A stretch of 64,000 nucleotides of DNA, from NCBI GenBank assembly GCA_022266195.1, contig WHVY01000010.1, positions 818,501 to 882,500 of the forward strand. Reading direction: 5' to 3'. Numbering within the stretch: position 1 is the first letter of the stretch; each line of letters starts with the position of its first letter. Under the pieces are notes generated by a model. It worked only from the letters and a program-made list of their open reading frames with translations. It was not told the DNA's origin and ran no database searches. A program made the position numbers and the translations under genes. The DNA is from Tetranychus cinnabarinus (Eukaryota > Arthropoda > Arachnida > Trombidiformes > Tetranychidae). This document shows positions 33,205 through 44,643 of this stretch, one piece after another.

Positions 33205-34465
33205 ATGATAGTTTTATCCAAAATTGCAGGTGGACTCAAACGAGTCAATCATGCTGCTGTTGCTGTAGATGGACACATATACTGTTTCGGTGGCTATTTA
33301 GGTACCGAGGATTATAGTGAAGAGCGACCCATTGATGTCCACACATTGGACATGACAACATTGAAATGGGAACAGCTCGAATACTACGATGGAGGTAAGA
33401 AATTTGAATATCAATATAACTTCATTTCAATAACTCATTATTATCGGTTTTGTTTTTTTCAGGGAACCCGGCTAATGTTCCATTTATCAGATATGGTCAT
33501 TCTGTAGTGGCACACAACAACATTATTTATCTGTGGGGCGGTCGCCGAGGCGATGTAGCATGCAACAAAATTTTTATGTTTGATACAAATACACGCTCTT
33601 GGTTAGCCAATGAAGTTACAGGAACGATTCCAGGTAAAGATTTTGTTTCCTACCAACCTTATTGATTTTATCTATAATTGTAATTCATTTATCCTCTCTA
33701 TTAGGAGTTCGAGATGGTCATGCTGCTTGCATAGCTGGAGGATTCATGTATATTTTCGGCGGTTTTGAGGAAGCGAGACAAGAATTCTCTGATACGGTTT
33801 TCCGTTTTGAGTTAGAAACTCTTACTTGGACAGCTCTTCCAGAGCTCACTTCCAACCTTCTGAAAAAAGATTACCTCACATGTGTGGAAATAAACAATAG
33901 AATTTATCTTTTTGGTGGCCGCTCATACTCGTGTCCTTTTTATGACAGTAATACCTTGGAACTAGACCTCACGATGATGACTTGGTCGACTCCAGATGTA
34001 GTTGGATTCAAGCCACTTGGCAGAAGGAGCCATACAGCTGTAGTTGTCAAGAACAAAATGATAATATTCGGTGGCTACAATGACATTACTGACGAACACT
34101 ATGATGATATTGCTGTCTTCGATCCCAAAACCTACGAATGGGAGCCGATTACTATTCGTGGTGGAGGTCCAACTGCTCGGCGCCGACACTGTTGTGTTGC
34201 CGTCAACTCGTTTCTCTACATTTTCGGAGGAAGTTGCCCATTGCCAGAAGCCACTGACGCTGATGTACACAAGCTAATGGAATTAGATGATTTATATGTC
34301 ATCGACACCAACGAAAGCTTGCGATCCATGTCTTTACAAGTGATATTGGATCACCAATTAAGCACACGTACACTTACTACTGCACTTGCACGAGAAGTGC
34401 AATTTTATAGATCAGAAAACGAACTCAGCAGCCAGCTCGATAAGCTGAATGTTGAAGATCATTAA
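33205..34465 (+). CDS. KLHDC3-like kelch-repeat protein, paralog 1
   Basis: Three exons, 33205-33394, 33463-33633 and 33705-34465, give 373 residues, close to vertebrate KLHDC3 (about 380). The start MIVLSKIAGGLKRVNHAAVAV aligns with the KLHDC3 N-terminus, so the upstream in-frame ATG at about 33154 was not chosen. Six kelch blades are recognisable from their GG doublets (CFGGYLG, LWGGRRG, IFGGFEE, LFGGRSY, IFGGYND, IFGGSCP), forming a beta-propeller. KLHDC3 is a substrate receptor of a CUL2 E3 ligase that reads C-terminal degrons; whether this copy does so is unknown. A close paralog lies at 46458-47734. Confidence 0.9.
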
Positions 34466-34569
34466 TCCAATTGATCCTAATTTTCAATTTCTGTTAAAAA
34501 TTTAATACTTTTCTAACTTAAATTTAATAAATAATTTGATCTTGAGTTTTATTGCGTTTCTTTTAATTC

Positions 34570-35520
34570 AAGTTCAACTTTTGCTCTTTTGGTAAATCTA
34601 ATGTAATATGTGATAAAATTTCATACTAACCTTTATGTTTACACAATTAAGACCCATAGATCAAAATCTTCGCAGTGCAACCTCGACTTATGACTTAAAT
34701 CAATAGTTCCGTTGATTGAATTTTCCTCTTCTCTCTTCTACACAGTAAACAATCAACTAATTGGTACATTTCCTGCCAACATGAGAGTTTCCATGCTTGT
34801 CAGATTATTCAAGCCACGGCGTATTTCATCAACTACTGTCAACTCGAAAAATCTACGTACTTGGAGCGGAGGAAATTTAACTTATGTTCATCATCTGATA
34901 ATAGTTCAGCGCAAGAAGCAACAATATTTGCTGTGTTTGATGGCCATGGAGGAAGACTGTGTGCAGATATAATTACCAAACGTCTTTTCAGTTACATAGC
35001 TTTAGCCTTGTGCTCAGATCCAGTAAATGTCGCCAGTGATGCACAAAATTTGGACAAAATTGTGGAAGACTTACAAATGATTCCAAACGTCACTAAAAGT
35101 TTGAATCTTTCTTATGGACCTTTCTTGCAATGTGATCAAGATTTATCTGATGAAATTGAACATGGTTTAGAGAATCCTATTTCAAATGTTCTCATTCATT
35201 ACTACCTTTCCATGGCTGTCAGTGGCTGCTGCGTAACTTTACTTATGGTCCATGGTGACGATTGCTATATTGCATCCACAGGTAATCCTTTTTATAAAAT
35301 AATTACTATTTCTAAATTGACTTCTTTATATATTTCTCTCTCTCTCTCTCTCTCTCCCAGGTGATTGTAAGGCAGTCCTAGGATTTCGTGAAGCTGGACC
35401 TGCTAACTATCAAGTTACTAAATCAATTGTCTTGACAAATGAACACAATAGTGATAGTGCAGCTGCAGTGACGCCGTGAAGACGAATGAGCTTTCTTCTC
35501 ACTCGTCCAATGAAAAGAAA
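34570..35520 (+). pseudogene. Decayed PDP copy 2
   Basis: 5' flank, ATG (34781), exon 2 and the start of exon 3 of the PDP gene are recognisable at very high identity, but two internal segments are gone. About 350 bp (30636-30987 of the parent, including intron 1) are missing after TGGAGCGGAGGAAAT, which shifts the frame so that the frame from the ATG ends at 34972. A further 120 bp (31223-31342 of the parent, exactly 40 codons) are missing in exon 2. Exon 3 ends early at a TGA near 35477-35479, after an inserted segment. The intron's (TC)n tract is longer than in the parent. It cannot make a phosphatase, since the later PP2C motifs are absent. Confidence 0.9.
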
Positions 35521-36000
35521 TGCTTTAGATTTTTTATAATATTTATTTCGATTTATTTCCATGAGAATCTAGATCAAGAAAATAAAACTGAAAAGTTCAC
35601 TCACACACAAATCTAGTTTCAAGTAGACCGTTTTTAGACTTGATTGGTTGCTTTAAGCTTTTGAACATTTTGAATTTAGCTTCACTGTTTCATCTGTTTT
35701 GAGATGGAGCCTTTTCAACGGACTTTTTTCTGTTGCTTTTTAAAAAGGCTTAAAAATTGGTGAAAAAAGTCGGACCAAAGTGTTTTAATCTTGCTTTTAA
35801 CTAGTTTTTATCTGCACAAAGTCCTGAAAGGGTAATGAAACCGGACTCAACCAAAACTTATTGCTCACTGCTAATAACTTAAAGGCAATATGCTTTGCTT
35901 ATTACTCATTTTACCATTGCTTTTGGCGTGAATGTCCAGCGATCTCTATATGAATAGAGACAAAACAAAGTTTGGGCAACACTATCATTAGTATAGCTAA
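35521..36000 (+). repeat. Decayed copy of PDP 3' flank and kelch promoter
   Basis: 35545-35600 matches the PDP 3' UTR (32735-32800). About 35690-35990 follows 32890-33165, including TTTTGGCGTG and a decayed TATA region (CTATATGAATAGAG near 35955). No kelch coding sequence follows, so this copy kept only the promoter side. Confidence 0.7.
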
Positions 36001-36029
36001 CCAATTGACCTGAAAAACACATAGTGATA

Positions 36030-36540
36030 ATTATATTATCATTACTACCTTTCCATGGTTGTCAGTGGCTGCTGCTTAACTTTACTTATTATCCATGGTG
36101 ACGATTGCTATATTGTCAAGTAAAACAGACGCAACTATTGGAGATAGATTCATTGTGATTGCAACGGATTGACTTTGGGAACAATATGGCTCTAGTCGTT
36201 GTTTGATTAAACAATTATTCCGACATCATTTAGGTTAAGTTCAAGTTTTTCATCCTCTAATGAAAATCTATCTGTGCCAAAAATCCAAGAAGATGATTTT
36301 TTTGAACAGTTCAACCAATGAATTGAAACAATTTGCAAATGATATCTGGAAATCAACCAAATCTAATCATTCGAAAATAATGAATAATTTGTAAATCTTG
36401 TTATTATCTAGGATAAAAAAATTCAATTTAAATTGCTCAAACATTTTGTCGAACACTGAATTTTGTCGAATCGTGCTCTAATCTAGTTTTATTCATGTTT
36501 TTAAAAATGCAAATTTAAAATCTATGAATCTAAAATTTGA
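36030..36540 (+). pseudogene. Decayed PDP remnant 3
   Basis: This is a third, shorter relic of the PDP gene. 36030-36115 matches the end of exon 2 (parent 31418-31495). It jumps to exon 3 (36116-36290 with parent 31918-32090), where the TDGLW codons read GAT TGA, a nonsense change. It then continues into 3' UTR (36310-36510 with parent 32430-32610). The patchwork of short retained segments shows repeated internal deletion. Confidence 0.85.
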
Positions 36541-36758
36541 AACTTTTTCTGATTCAAGAGTTTTTTATTTGTGAATAATATCACAAATACCTTAGCAACT
36601 ATTTTTAAGACTGAGGTATTATCTTCGTTGTCATTAGCAGCTTGAGGAGAGGTAATCTTTTTCACTGTAAAGATTAAAGCCAAGGACATAAATCGAAAAC
36701 CTGTTTAGATGAACATTTTCCCACTTTTCTAAATTGATTGAAAATTTTTTCAATAATC

Positions 36759-38552
36759 ATGTCTTCACGATTATACTTGATCAATGATGTCCCAACTGCT
36801 GTCCGCCATAATCTAGAAGGACTTGTCAGAGTCAACAATCACCTTGTCATTCATAAATCGTCCAACATTGTTGTTCGTAAAGACTTTCGTGAATCAGTTT
36901 TGGACAGAGCAAAAGTGTCTTTAATTTCAGGTGGAGGATCGGGCCATGAGCCATCGCATGCTGGTTTTGTTGGCAGTGGATTATTGACAGCTTCAGTTTC
37001 TGGTAACATCTTTGCCTCACCAACAGCTGCTGAAGTACTCAGAACCATTAAACTGATAAACCTTAAAAATTGTTCCGCTGGAACCTTGTTAATTGTTCCC
37101 AACTATACTGGAGATCGTTTACATTTTGGTTCAGCAAAGGAAAGAGCCGTTCTAGAAGGTTACAATGTTGATCTTTTTATATTTGGCGATGATTGTGTTT
37201 TCGGATCTAAGACCGGTCGAGTTGGTAAAAGAGGATTAGCTGGAGTATTTTTTATCCATAAAATTGCCGGAGCTTTAGCTGAAGATGGTGCTTCTCTTAA
37301 AGCTATCAAACAGTCGGTTGAATTGGCAGCTCCTCGTATAGCATCAATCTCAATCTCTCTGGGTCCATGTAATGTACCCGGAGTTGGTCCATCATTTGCT
37401 ATGCCACCCGGTCAGCTTGAAGTTGGCCTAGGAATTCACGGTGAACGAGGTTCTAAACGGATTCCTTATATTCCTGCTGGACAAGCTATTTCTTTACTGA
37501 TTGATCACCTGACAAGTGAAGAGGTTGGCTTGAAAAAGTATTTCTCTAGCAATGGATCAACACGAATCGCTATCCTGTTCAATGATAATGGTGGCATGAC
37601 GACTATGGAAATGAATGTAATCACCAGAGAAGCAATTTCTCAGTTTACTGCTAGAGGATTTACCATTGAAAGAACCTACTCGGGTCGTTATGTGACATCT
37701 TTCGATATGATTGGTGTTTGTCTTAGCATTATGGTCGTCGATGATGATTTACTCAAGCTTTTAGACGCTCCCTGTTCCAGTGTAATAATATCACAAGAAA
37801 GTAGTTTACCGAGAGGAATCAACAGTGAACCAATGCTGGATGATGATGAGGACGATTCAGTGCAAGAAAGAATGGCATTAAATTATGATAAAATAGATCG
37901 GTTAATAGCATATGAATCTATTTTCATTAAATGTTTATCAAGTGCCTGTCAAACTCTTATTGATAATGAGAGTTATCTCAACAGACTTGACTCTGAAACT
38001 GGTGATTCAGACTGTGGGTCAACTTTAGCATCTGGAGCTCGAACCTTGCTTGAAGCTATTGAGTCGGGCAACTTAAAGTCCTCATTCCTTCAACTGTCTC
38101 ATATCATTGAAAAGTGTATGGGTGGAACTAGTGGTGCGCTATTCAGTCTATTTTTCACTGGAGCTTCAAAATCAGTGGCAACTCAGCTTTCAAACAATTC
38201 AGGTCGTTTAAACCTTCAAAGTTGGACTGAAATAATATCCCAATCAATCAACAACATGACTCAGTATAGCTATGCAAGACCTGGTGACAGGACAATGGTT
38301 GATCCTCTCAATTCACTTGTTGAAGCTTTCAGTTCGTATTCTGATTCGGAAAACAATATTTCCACCTTTTTGGCTCATGTTTTACTTAAAGTTGAAAGTG
38401 ATGCTCAATCGACTGCATCAATGGAAGCTAAAATTGGTCGAGCCTCTTATGCACCTAAACTATCCAATAGTGGACCAGATCCTGGTGCTTGGGCAATTTA
38501 CTTGATTGTTAAAGCTATTTTTGATACTTACCTGGAATCCACGCAACAATGA
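36759..38552 (+). CDS. TKFC: Triokinase/FMN cyclase (dihydroxyacetone kinase, TKFC)
   Basis: A single exon of 597 residues from MSSRLYLINDV; an in-frame ATG 21 bp upstream is less likely by comparison with the family. The DhaK domain has SGGGSGHEPSHAGFVG, NYTGDRLHFG and the substrate-binding His in GLGIHGERG. The DhaL domain follows a short acidic linker (DDDEDDS), with LDSETGDSDCG supplying the three metal-binding aspartates, CMGGTSGALF and PGDRTMVDPL. TKFC phosphorylates dihydroxyacetone and glyceraldehyde and can release cyclic FMN from FAD. All key residues are present. It lies right after the PDP relics but is itself single-copy here. Confidence 0.95.
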   Translation: MSSRLYLINDVPTAVRHNLEGLVRVNNHLVIHKSSNIVVRKDFRESVLDRAKVSLISGGGSGHEPSHAGFVGSGLLTASVSGNIFASPTAAEVLRTIKLINLKNCSAGTLLIVPNYTGDRLHFGSAKERAVLEGYNVDLFIFGDDCVFGSKTGRVGKRGLAGVFFIHKIAGALAEDGASLKAIKQSVELAAPRIASISISLGPCNVPGVGPSFAMPPGQLEVGLGIHGERGSKRIPYIPAGQAISLLIDHLTSEEVGLKKYFSSNGSTRIAILFNDNGGMTTMEMNVITREAISQFTARGFTIERTYSGRYVTSFDMIGVCLSIMVVDDDLLKLLDAPCSSVIISQESSLPRGINSEPMLDDDEDDSVQERMALNYDKIDRLIAYESIFIKCLSSACQTLIDNESYLNRLDSETGDSDCGSTLASGARTLLEAIESGNLKSSFLQLSHIIEKCMGGTSGALFSLFFTGASKSVATQLSNNSGRLNLQSWTEIISQSINNMTQYSYARPGDRTMVDPLNSLVEAFSSYSDSENNISTFLAHVLLKVESDAQSTASMEAKIGRASYAPKLSNSGPDPGAWAIYLIVKAIFDTYLESTQQ

Positions 38553-41097
38553 AAAGCTTTTATTTACAAAATTGCTAAACATAAATATATAATCAAATGC
38601 CTTGTCTGATAAAATTGAAAGACACTTTAATTTTTATATTGAGAGGGAAATTGTCAATAAATTGGTTTCAGAGCTGATCCAAGGAAATTTATTGATCTGA
38701 TTGACTTTATCTGAGAAGCTGTCGCAATTGTCATGAAATTTCGATAATGGTTGAAAGCTATTGGCGTTATCATCAATGAATGTTACTTTCCTGACACAAA
38801 AAACACAATCAATACCAAAAATGATCAGTAAAAAGCATTTTTTGAAAACACTTGTTTAAAATGTTTGAAAAGCTTATTGTCAAATGAATGCTTAGATGAA
38901 TTTCAATAAATTAAATTGATAAATTTTATGGTGTATGCAATAGAAGAAAAAAGTCACCCAAAAGTCAGGCTTTGTGATTTTATTGCCTTGTTTGTCAGCC
39001 TTTCGCTGATTGGTTTCAATTTTAATCATAAAAAATCAATGATTCTTTTCATAGCACAATTATCTCATCATTAACTCACAATTGGCTTAGTTTTTACCCC
39101 CTTAAGTATTATTGAATTCAATGAAGCAAAGATTCCAAAAAAACCTCCGATTGTAGCCTTAAATACTTGGGTCAATTCAATTCATGAAAAGTTATTTTAT
39201 ATCCTCAACATTAATATGAAACAACTTCCAAGGAGTTTGACTTATCATTTGATACTTATTTTGGTATTTTATCAAAATTTATATTCAATAGTTGATAGAT
39301 TTTGCTTTTATTATTGTTAAGTTAACTGTGTTTCCATCAGAAACCAGTGTTGAAACATAATTTGAATTCAAATTGAACATACAATTGAAATGTTAGAAGG
39401 ACTTGTCCATTGGTCAAAGGCTGTAAGGTCAATCTCCTTTTTGTATATTTGCCAGTCCATTGGTATTGTTCAATACAAAATAAAGGAAATATATTTTCTC
39501 ATACATTAAATGGTGATTGTGATCAATTGAAGAGCAATTTAATAGAAATAAAATTTTCTTGACATTTAAATTTACTAACCAACCAAAGCAAAGCCAAATT
39601 GAACTAGCCAAAGTCACAATGCTACAAAGTTAATTGTGATTAAAAAATAACAAAGAGTTGTAAAAGCTAGTTTCCTGACTTTGACAACAATCAAAAATTA
39701 TCATTTTTCTTATTATTATATTTTCGCTCCAAATGCTCATGTTACATTAACCTTAGCAGTGTTAAATCAAACCCAAGTTTAACACTCAAAAGCTACATAA
39801 TTAGTGATTAAACATTGAAAATCTAGCCATTTTAATAAACAAATAGTCATTAAATTGTAGACAATAACTCTGATTGATACATTACCGAAACAGAAGCAAC
39901 AATTTATTAACCACAAGTTGACCTTTATTTGCATCTTATCCTGACCTCCAGACCATCAGCTTTTTTCATCTCATCTTGAACCAGAATTGACTTTCTTTGA
40001 AAACCCAAAACCAAACCAAAAAAAACAAGGTTAACAATTTGATTTTGAAGAGCTTTGAATAACATCTTTTATCATCGGATCTGCTCTTTTGGGTACTTTC
40101 CTTAACCAGTTAAAGGTGCTGATAGTTGGTGGTTGCTTGTGTTCACCCAAACAAATCGACACCGGAATTGCTTTAGTAACAATTTGAAAGCAACCCTGAC
40201 ATCTAATTACTTCATCATCAACTCTTTTCTTACTTTTTTTTCTAGTTTTTCCACAAAATTACGCCCAATCTTCTTTAAAGATCATCTTTTTTCTCATCCA
40301 TGAAACTTTCCTTCCAAGTTATTATCTAATAATGACTAAACCATTTCAATCATTAGTCTCATCTTTATTATTATTATTGTTTGTATCTTCATCTTTTGCT
40401 TCCACCTTTTCCTTCTCATCTCCATCTCCAGCATCACCATTTACCTGATCATCAGCGTCATCTTTAACATAACCTCTTGTCTCCTCACACCATTAGTCTT
40501 GAAGAACTGACAATTATCATATCAATTTCAAGAAGTTAAACTTGAATTTGCTTTTCTCATCTTCTTTCAGGTTTCTTCATCAAACTCTTCACTTGGCTGA
40601 TATTGAGCCCTAATCAAATTAAATACTGTGCTGTCATAATCATTATCATCCCTAATTGCTTGTTAAAAGACGATTTTGTTGGAAAACGAAATGAGAAAAA
40701 AAAACATTTACAACATTCAGTAAATAACAATAAATACACAAGTTGACTCGTGCACGAATAATATGTATCATTCATTAAATCCTTTATCCTTTTACTAACC
40801 GTGTCATCTTCACCTTACTTTGCATCATGATTCATGATCACCTTTTGCTGGAAGAAAAGCAGAAGATCACAAGGGAGCGAGTGAGCATTAAATGGGAGAT
40901 GAAGACGAGCAACAGCAACTGGTAGTCAAAGTTTACTTGATTATTCCTAAAAACGGTTAATTTTATTTTCTTGTTGTTGTCAACAAATTGTAATTTTATT
41001 GTCAAATTGTCTATATTTTTTCCTATGTAATCCAATTTAAAGTGAATCCTTTGTTAATGGCATCATCTTTACCAGCCTTTTCATCATCGAAAACATC
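38553..41097. other. Long spacer upstream of the spätzle-like gene
   Basis: No gene is seen apart from the small signal-peptide-like frame at 40332-40448. 40280-40500 is duplicated at 47950-48184. The remainder is AT-rich without recognisable motifs and may contain 5' non-coding exons of the spätzle-like gene. Confidence 0.5.
40332..40448 (+). CDS. Small signal-peptide-like frame, copy 1
   Basis: A 38-codon frame begins MTKPFQSLVSSLLLLLFVSS and ends PFT-TGA. It looks like a secretory signal peptide with a Ser-rich tail. The duplicated copy at 48011 keeps the same frame. Length differences between the two copies are 3 and 6 bp (both multiples of three), and most substitutions are silent, which is hard to explain without coding constraint. 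Here a TGA replaces a TCA codon of the other copy, shortening the tail. It could be a tiny secreted peptide, a leader exon or an upstream frame of the spätzle-like transcript. Confidence 0.4.
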   Translation: MTKPFQSLVSSLLLLLFVSSSFASTFSFSSPSPASPFT

Positions 41098-44000
41098 ATG
41101 TTGAAATCAAATCTTGAAAAAATTATTGTGTTTAATGTTTTACTCAATGTTAATTTGGTAATTTGTTTACCCAAATCACATTTCTCATCTTATCCGAGAA
41201 TCAAAGATTTTGGTGATGATGATGAACATCCAATTATTATATCTTCAGCTCATCAACAATTGTATCATAATGAGCCGTTTCAATTTAAAAGATTGTCAAC
41301 AACCACAAAGCAACCCTTTCTTTCAAGATTACCAGTCATGGCCAGTGATAACTATCAAGATGATAAAAACGTTAAAACTCATTCATGGGTAAATGTTTCA
41401 GTTTTACCATTAACATCAAGACCTTTAATCATTACAGGACCAAGTACGAGTTCAACAACGACCACAACCACGACAACATCAACACCAAGACCAGTACCAA
41501 GACCAACACCGAGATCAACAACAACAACAACTACAACTACCACTACTTCAACAACGACCACAACACCTTCACCATCACTAGTGAGCTCAACAACACAGTC
41601 AACAGTAAATAAATTATCAAAACCTACAAAAGGTGTTGTTAGAAGTGAACTTGATTTAAATACTTCGTCATCTCAAAGTAATGCATCAATAGCTCACCCT
41701 TTAGCTAATCAAGTGGACGGACCATCAGCATCATCATTTATCCAACCATTAACCCTTCTTATCATGTCATATCTTGCAAATAAAAAAATAAATTCCCTTC
41801 CAATCGATCGTTATTCGCATGGATTTCCACCTCCACCGATAATCAACTCATCATTTTATGACACCTCAAATCGCAATCAAAATGATACGGAGACAGAATC
41901 TCGAACCATTGCCTCTTGGTTTGGTGGACTTGCCCGGCGTCTTAAGAGACCCAAACATCCCAATAGACGTGATCATACAGTAGGTCCTGGTCGAGGTTCA
42001 ATTCCAATTCCTTATGAAACTGCACCAATTTCATTGGCATCACTTCATGGTCCCTCATTGGCACCAATAGGTCGACCTCTTTCTGGTTCATCGTCTGATC
42101 AAATAATGCTTCCTGGTCTACTTCCTCAACCAGAAGGTTTCCCAGGACCTTTTAATCCTGAAAACTCGGTTCTTTTACCTCCTGATATCATGGAAAATTC
42201 TGGTATAAAATATTGGCTTGATTTCATTGAAAAGGGTGGAACCACGGACGATCTTACACCTGCACATTTAAATGGTTCACCAGCTCCATTACCACCTCAG
42301 CTTTCATCAGCCCATTCCACTCCTCCTCTGGGACATCAAACTATTTTTGAAGCTGCTGGATCTGATCATGATGAGGTTGATTTTAATAATGCAATTAAAC
42401 GCAGATTTAAAAGACCTCCAGCTCAAGCCAAGCCTGACGGTAATCGTCAAAATACAAGATACAGACCGAATCAACATCGACCTTCCAATGGTGCTTCAAA
42501 TGGAAATGGCAATAGCAATGGAAATGGTAACCAAATTGATTCACACATTCAGAAACATAGTTATGGTGAGACAAGTGATTCCTATGATGGAACTGATAGA
42601 ACTGGAAACAGCAATTCTCTTCATTTTCACGACTCAGATCGTCACAAGCAAAATGAAATGTCCCCTCGGTGTGACAAATTTACAGATCACATTTGTGTGG
42701 ATGACTTTGAATATCCAGAACAAGCAATCGTTGATGAAATATATAAAAGAAGAGATATATTTGAATTGATGTATTCAGAAGTTAAAGGTAATATTCCACT
42801 TGTTGACGGAATTCCAAGAGATGTTGAAGAATCTTATAGTTATGAAACCGATGAGACAAACGATGATACAGATGAAAATGATGATTCTCCTGGAGACAGA
42901 AATGATGTTTCTAATGATGAAAGAGCCGATCCCATGTATTCAGCAGCTAATTCAGAATCATTTACCAAATCAGCCGTGGGAAGACAAGGGTTAAGACCAG
43001 GAGTTTCCAATAAAGGAAACAGCAACGGCCAAAATGGGAATGGAGCGTCCAAAGATGCTTCTCATGGAGGTTATATTTGCCCATCTGAAGTACTTTATGG
43101 TAGACCTAAACTCGCTCGTAATGTCAAGGGTGATTGGAAGGTAATTGTTAATGCAGCTGAATTCACTCAAACCGTGCGAATGGAAAAATGCCTTCGACCC
43201 AATCAACGATGTAACTATGTATCCAACATTGGCATTGTTTCTCGGTGTGCTCAAGTCCACTCTTTCCATAGACTAATGGTTTTCGAGAAGGGTAAAGGTT
43301 TTTACATTGATACCTTCCAAATACCAACTGCATGTTCCTGCCATATTAGACGAACTGGTGGTCCAACTGGACCTTCACCCATGTCAGATTTACTGGGATT
43401 AAACGAGTCACCAGGATCTGGAGGATCTAATGGAGTTGGTTCAAATGGCAACGGAGGAGGTCAAGGCAATGGAAATGGAATGTCTTCTATGGGTAAAAGT
43501 CCAACTCCGTTACAATTGAGCAATGCTCTTTGGTCTATTCTTGGTTCTGGCACTGGTTCTGGTTCACCACCAAATAACGGGCAGTCACTTTCTGGAAATC
43601 CATTTTCAGTTATTGACAACATCAATTCGGTGAACAATGATTTGTTGAAAGCTCAATTGTCGGTTTTGTCTAGCATTAAAAACTATCCTTCACTGACTGG
43701 ATCCATTTCACCTGAAAGTGTTCTGCAACAATTAACTTCCCAATCAGATGCAATACAAAACATTCAAGGTTTAACAAATGCTTTTAATCAAAACTCAGGT
43801 TTTCCATCAATGAATGGGAAACAGCCTGATTCAGGTGGCCACAATGATCAAGTTGAATATCTATTGCCAGGAATGATGTATGCTGAAGAACCCTTATCAT
43901 TTCAAGAGCATTCCGATAATTTGGGCGGTCGTTTACACAGTTCACATTCAACGGGATCATTTAGTAGAGGATCATCGCCAACCTCATCTTCACACTCACT

Positions 44001-44643
44001 CTCCTCATCTGGACCTGGAACAGGGGAAATATCAACAGGTGGGGCACCGTTAGTTCAAGTAATTCATGTTCCTGTCTCATCACATCCACTCTCACCTCAA
44101 CTTCAACGTCATCATGGACCAACAACAACAAATTTACAATTTCCAGTCTATAACAAGCCCTCAACTTCCAATGATCTTCCTACGTTAACTGCATATGCTT
44201 CAGCAAGTAAATCATCTGCTGATGCTTTAAAGGTCGAACGGAAACCATCAGCGTATTTCTCATCTTTAACCGATACCGATAGGAATAAAGTTATGGTTAA
44301 TCGAGCTTCAGAGAATAATAATAACAATAATGAAAATAAAACAAATGCTACATCCACTTATGACTCTGCTGTGTTAACCAGCACTCCTAAAGTAGCGATT
44401 GCCGGTGCATCTAACTCTCATGCAATTCATCCACAAGAAACATCAACACCATTTGATAAAAACAACCCCACCAATGAACCTACAGCTATTAATGAAAATG
44501 ATGGCAAGGACAGTAAAAACAATAATAATGATAAAAGCGATTCAACGGGTAAAACATTAGCTAACTCCATCGCTGATGGTAAAGTTAATTTCTCGTATCA
44601 TCCAATATTGGAATACATAATGCCTTCTCAATCATCATCCTAG
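41098..44643 (+). CDS. Spätzle/neurotrophin-like cystine-knot protein with long tails
   Basis: A single long exon of 1181 residues. The N-terminus has a hydrophobic segment ending at VICLP (signal peptide, about 1-24). A Thr-rich linker lies at about 115-165 and low-complexity Gly/Asn/Ser stretches follow. A conserved prodomain block at about 524-550 has CDKFTDHICVDDFEYPEQA and then KRRDIFELM. The cystine-knot domain (about 658-752) reads CPSEVLYGRPKLARN and continues through MEKC, RCNY, SRCAQVHSFHRL and ends ACSCHI. Six cysteines match the three knot disulfides. Such proteins are Toll-receptor ligands after proteolytic release. Unusually, about 430 low-complexity residues follow the knot. 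The exact spätzle subtype is not assigned. Confidence 0.85.
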   Translation: MLKSNLEKIIVFNVLLNVNLVICLPKSHFSSYPRIKDFGDDDEHPIIISSAHQQLYHNEPFQFKRLSTTTKQPFLSRLPVMASDNYQDDKNVKTHSWVNVSVLPLTSRPLIITGPSTSSTTTTTTTTSTPRPVPRPTPRSTTTTTTTTTTSTTTTTPSPSLVSSTTQSTVNKLSKPTKGVVRSELDLNTSSSQSNASIAHPLANQVDGPSASSFIQPLTLLIMSYLANKKINSLPIDRYSHGFPPPPIINSSFYDTSNRNQNDTETESRTIASWFGGLARRLKRPKHPNRRDHTVGPGRGSIPIPYETAPISLASLHGPSLAPIGRPLSGSSSDQIMLPGLLPQPEGFPGPFNPENSVLLPPDIMENSGIKYWLDFIEKGGTTDDLTPAHLNGSPAPLPPQLSSAHSTPPLGHQTIFEAAGSDHDEVDFNNAIKRRFKRPPAQAKPDGNRQNTRYRPNQHRPSNGASNGNGNSNGNGNQIDSHIQKHSYGETSDSYDGTDRTGNSNSLHFHDSDRHKQNEMSPRCDKFTDHICVDDFEYPEQAIVDEIYKRRDIFELMYSEVKGNIPLVDGIPRDVEESYSYETDETNDDTDENDDSPGDRNDVSNDERADPMYSAANSESFTKSAVGRQGLRPGVSNKGNSNGQNGNGASKDASHGGYICPSEVLYGRPKLARNVKGDWKVIVNAAEFTQTVRMEKCLRPNQRCNYVSNIGIVSRCAQVHSFHRLMVFEKGKGFYIDTFQIPTACSCHIRRTGGPTGPSPMSDLLGLNESPGSGGSNGVGSNGNGGGQGNGNGMSSMGKSPTPLQLSNALWSILGSGTGSGSPPNNGQSLSGNPFSVIDNINSVNNDLLKAQLSVLSSIKNYPSLTGSISPESVLQQLTSQSDAIQNIQGLTNAFNQNSGFPSMNGKQPDSGGHNDQVEYLLPGMMYAEEPLSFQEHSDNLGGRLHSSHSTGSFSRGSSPTSSSHSLSSSGPGTGEISTGGAPLVQVIHVPVSSHPLSPQLQRHHGPTTTNLQFPVYNKPSTSNDLPTLTAYASASKSSADALKVERKPSAYFSSLTDTDRNKVMVNRASENNNNNNENKTNATSTYDSAVLTSTPKVAIAGASNSHAIHPQETSTPFDKNNPTNEPTAINENDGKDSKNNNNDKSDSTGKTLANSIADGKVNFSYHPILEYIMPSQSSS

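Noticed and set aside
41379..41561. Val-rich minus-strand frame
   Set aside because: Antisense of the Thr-repeat in the spätzle-like protein.
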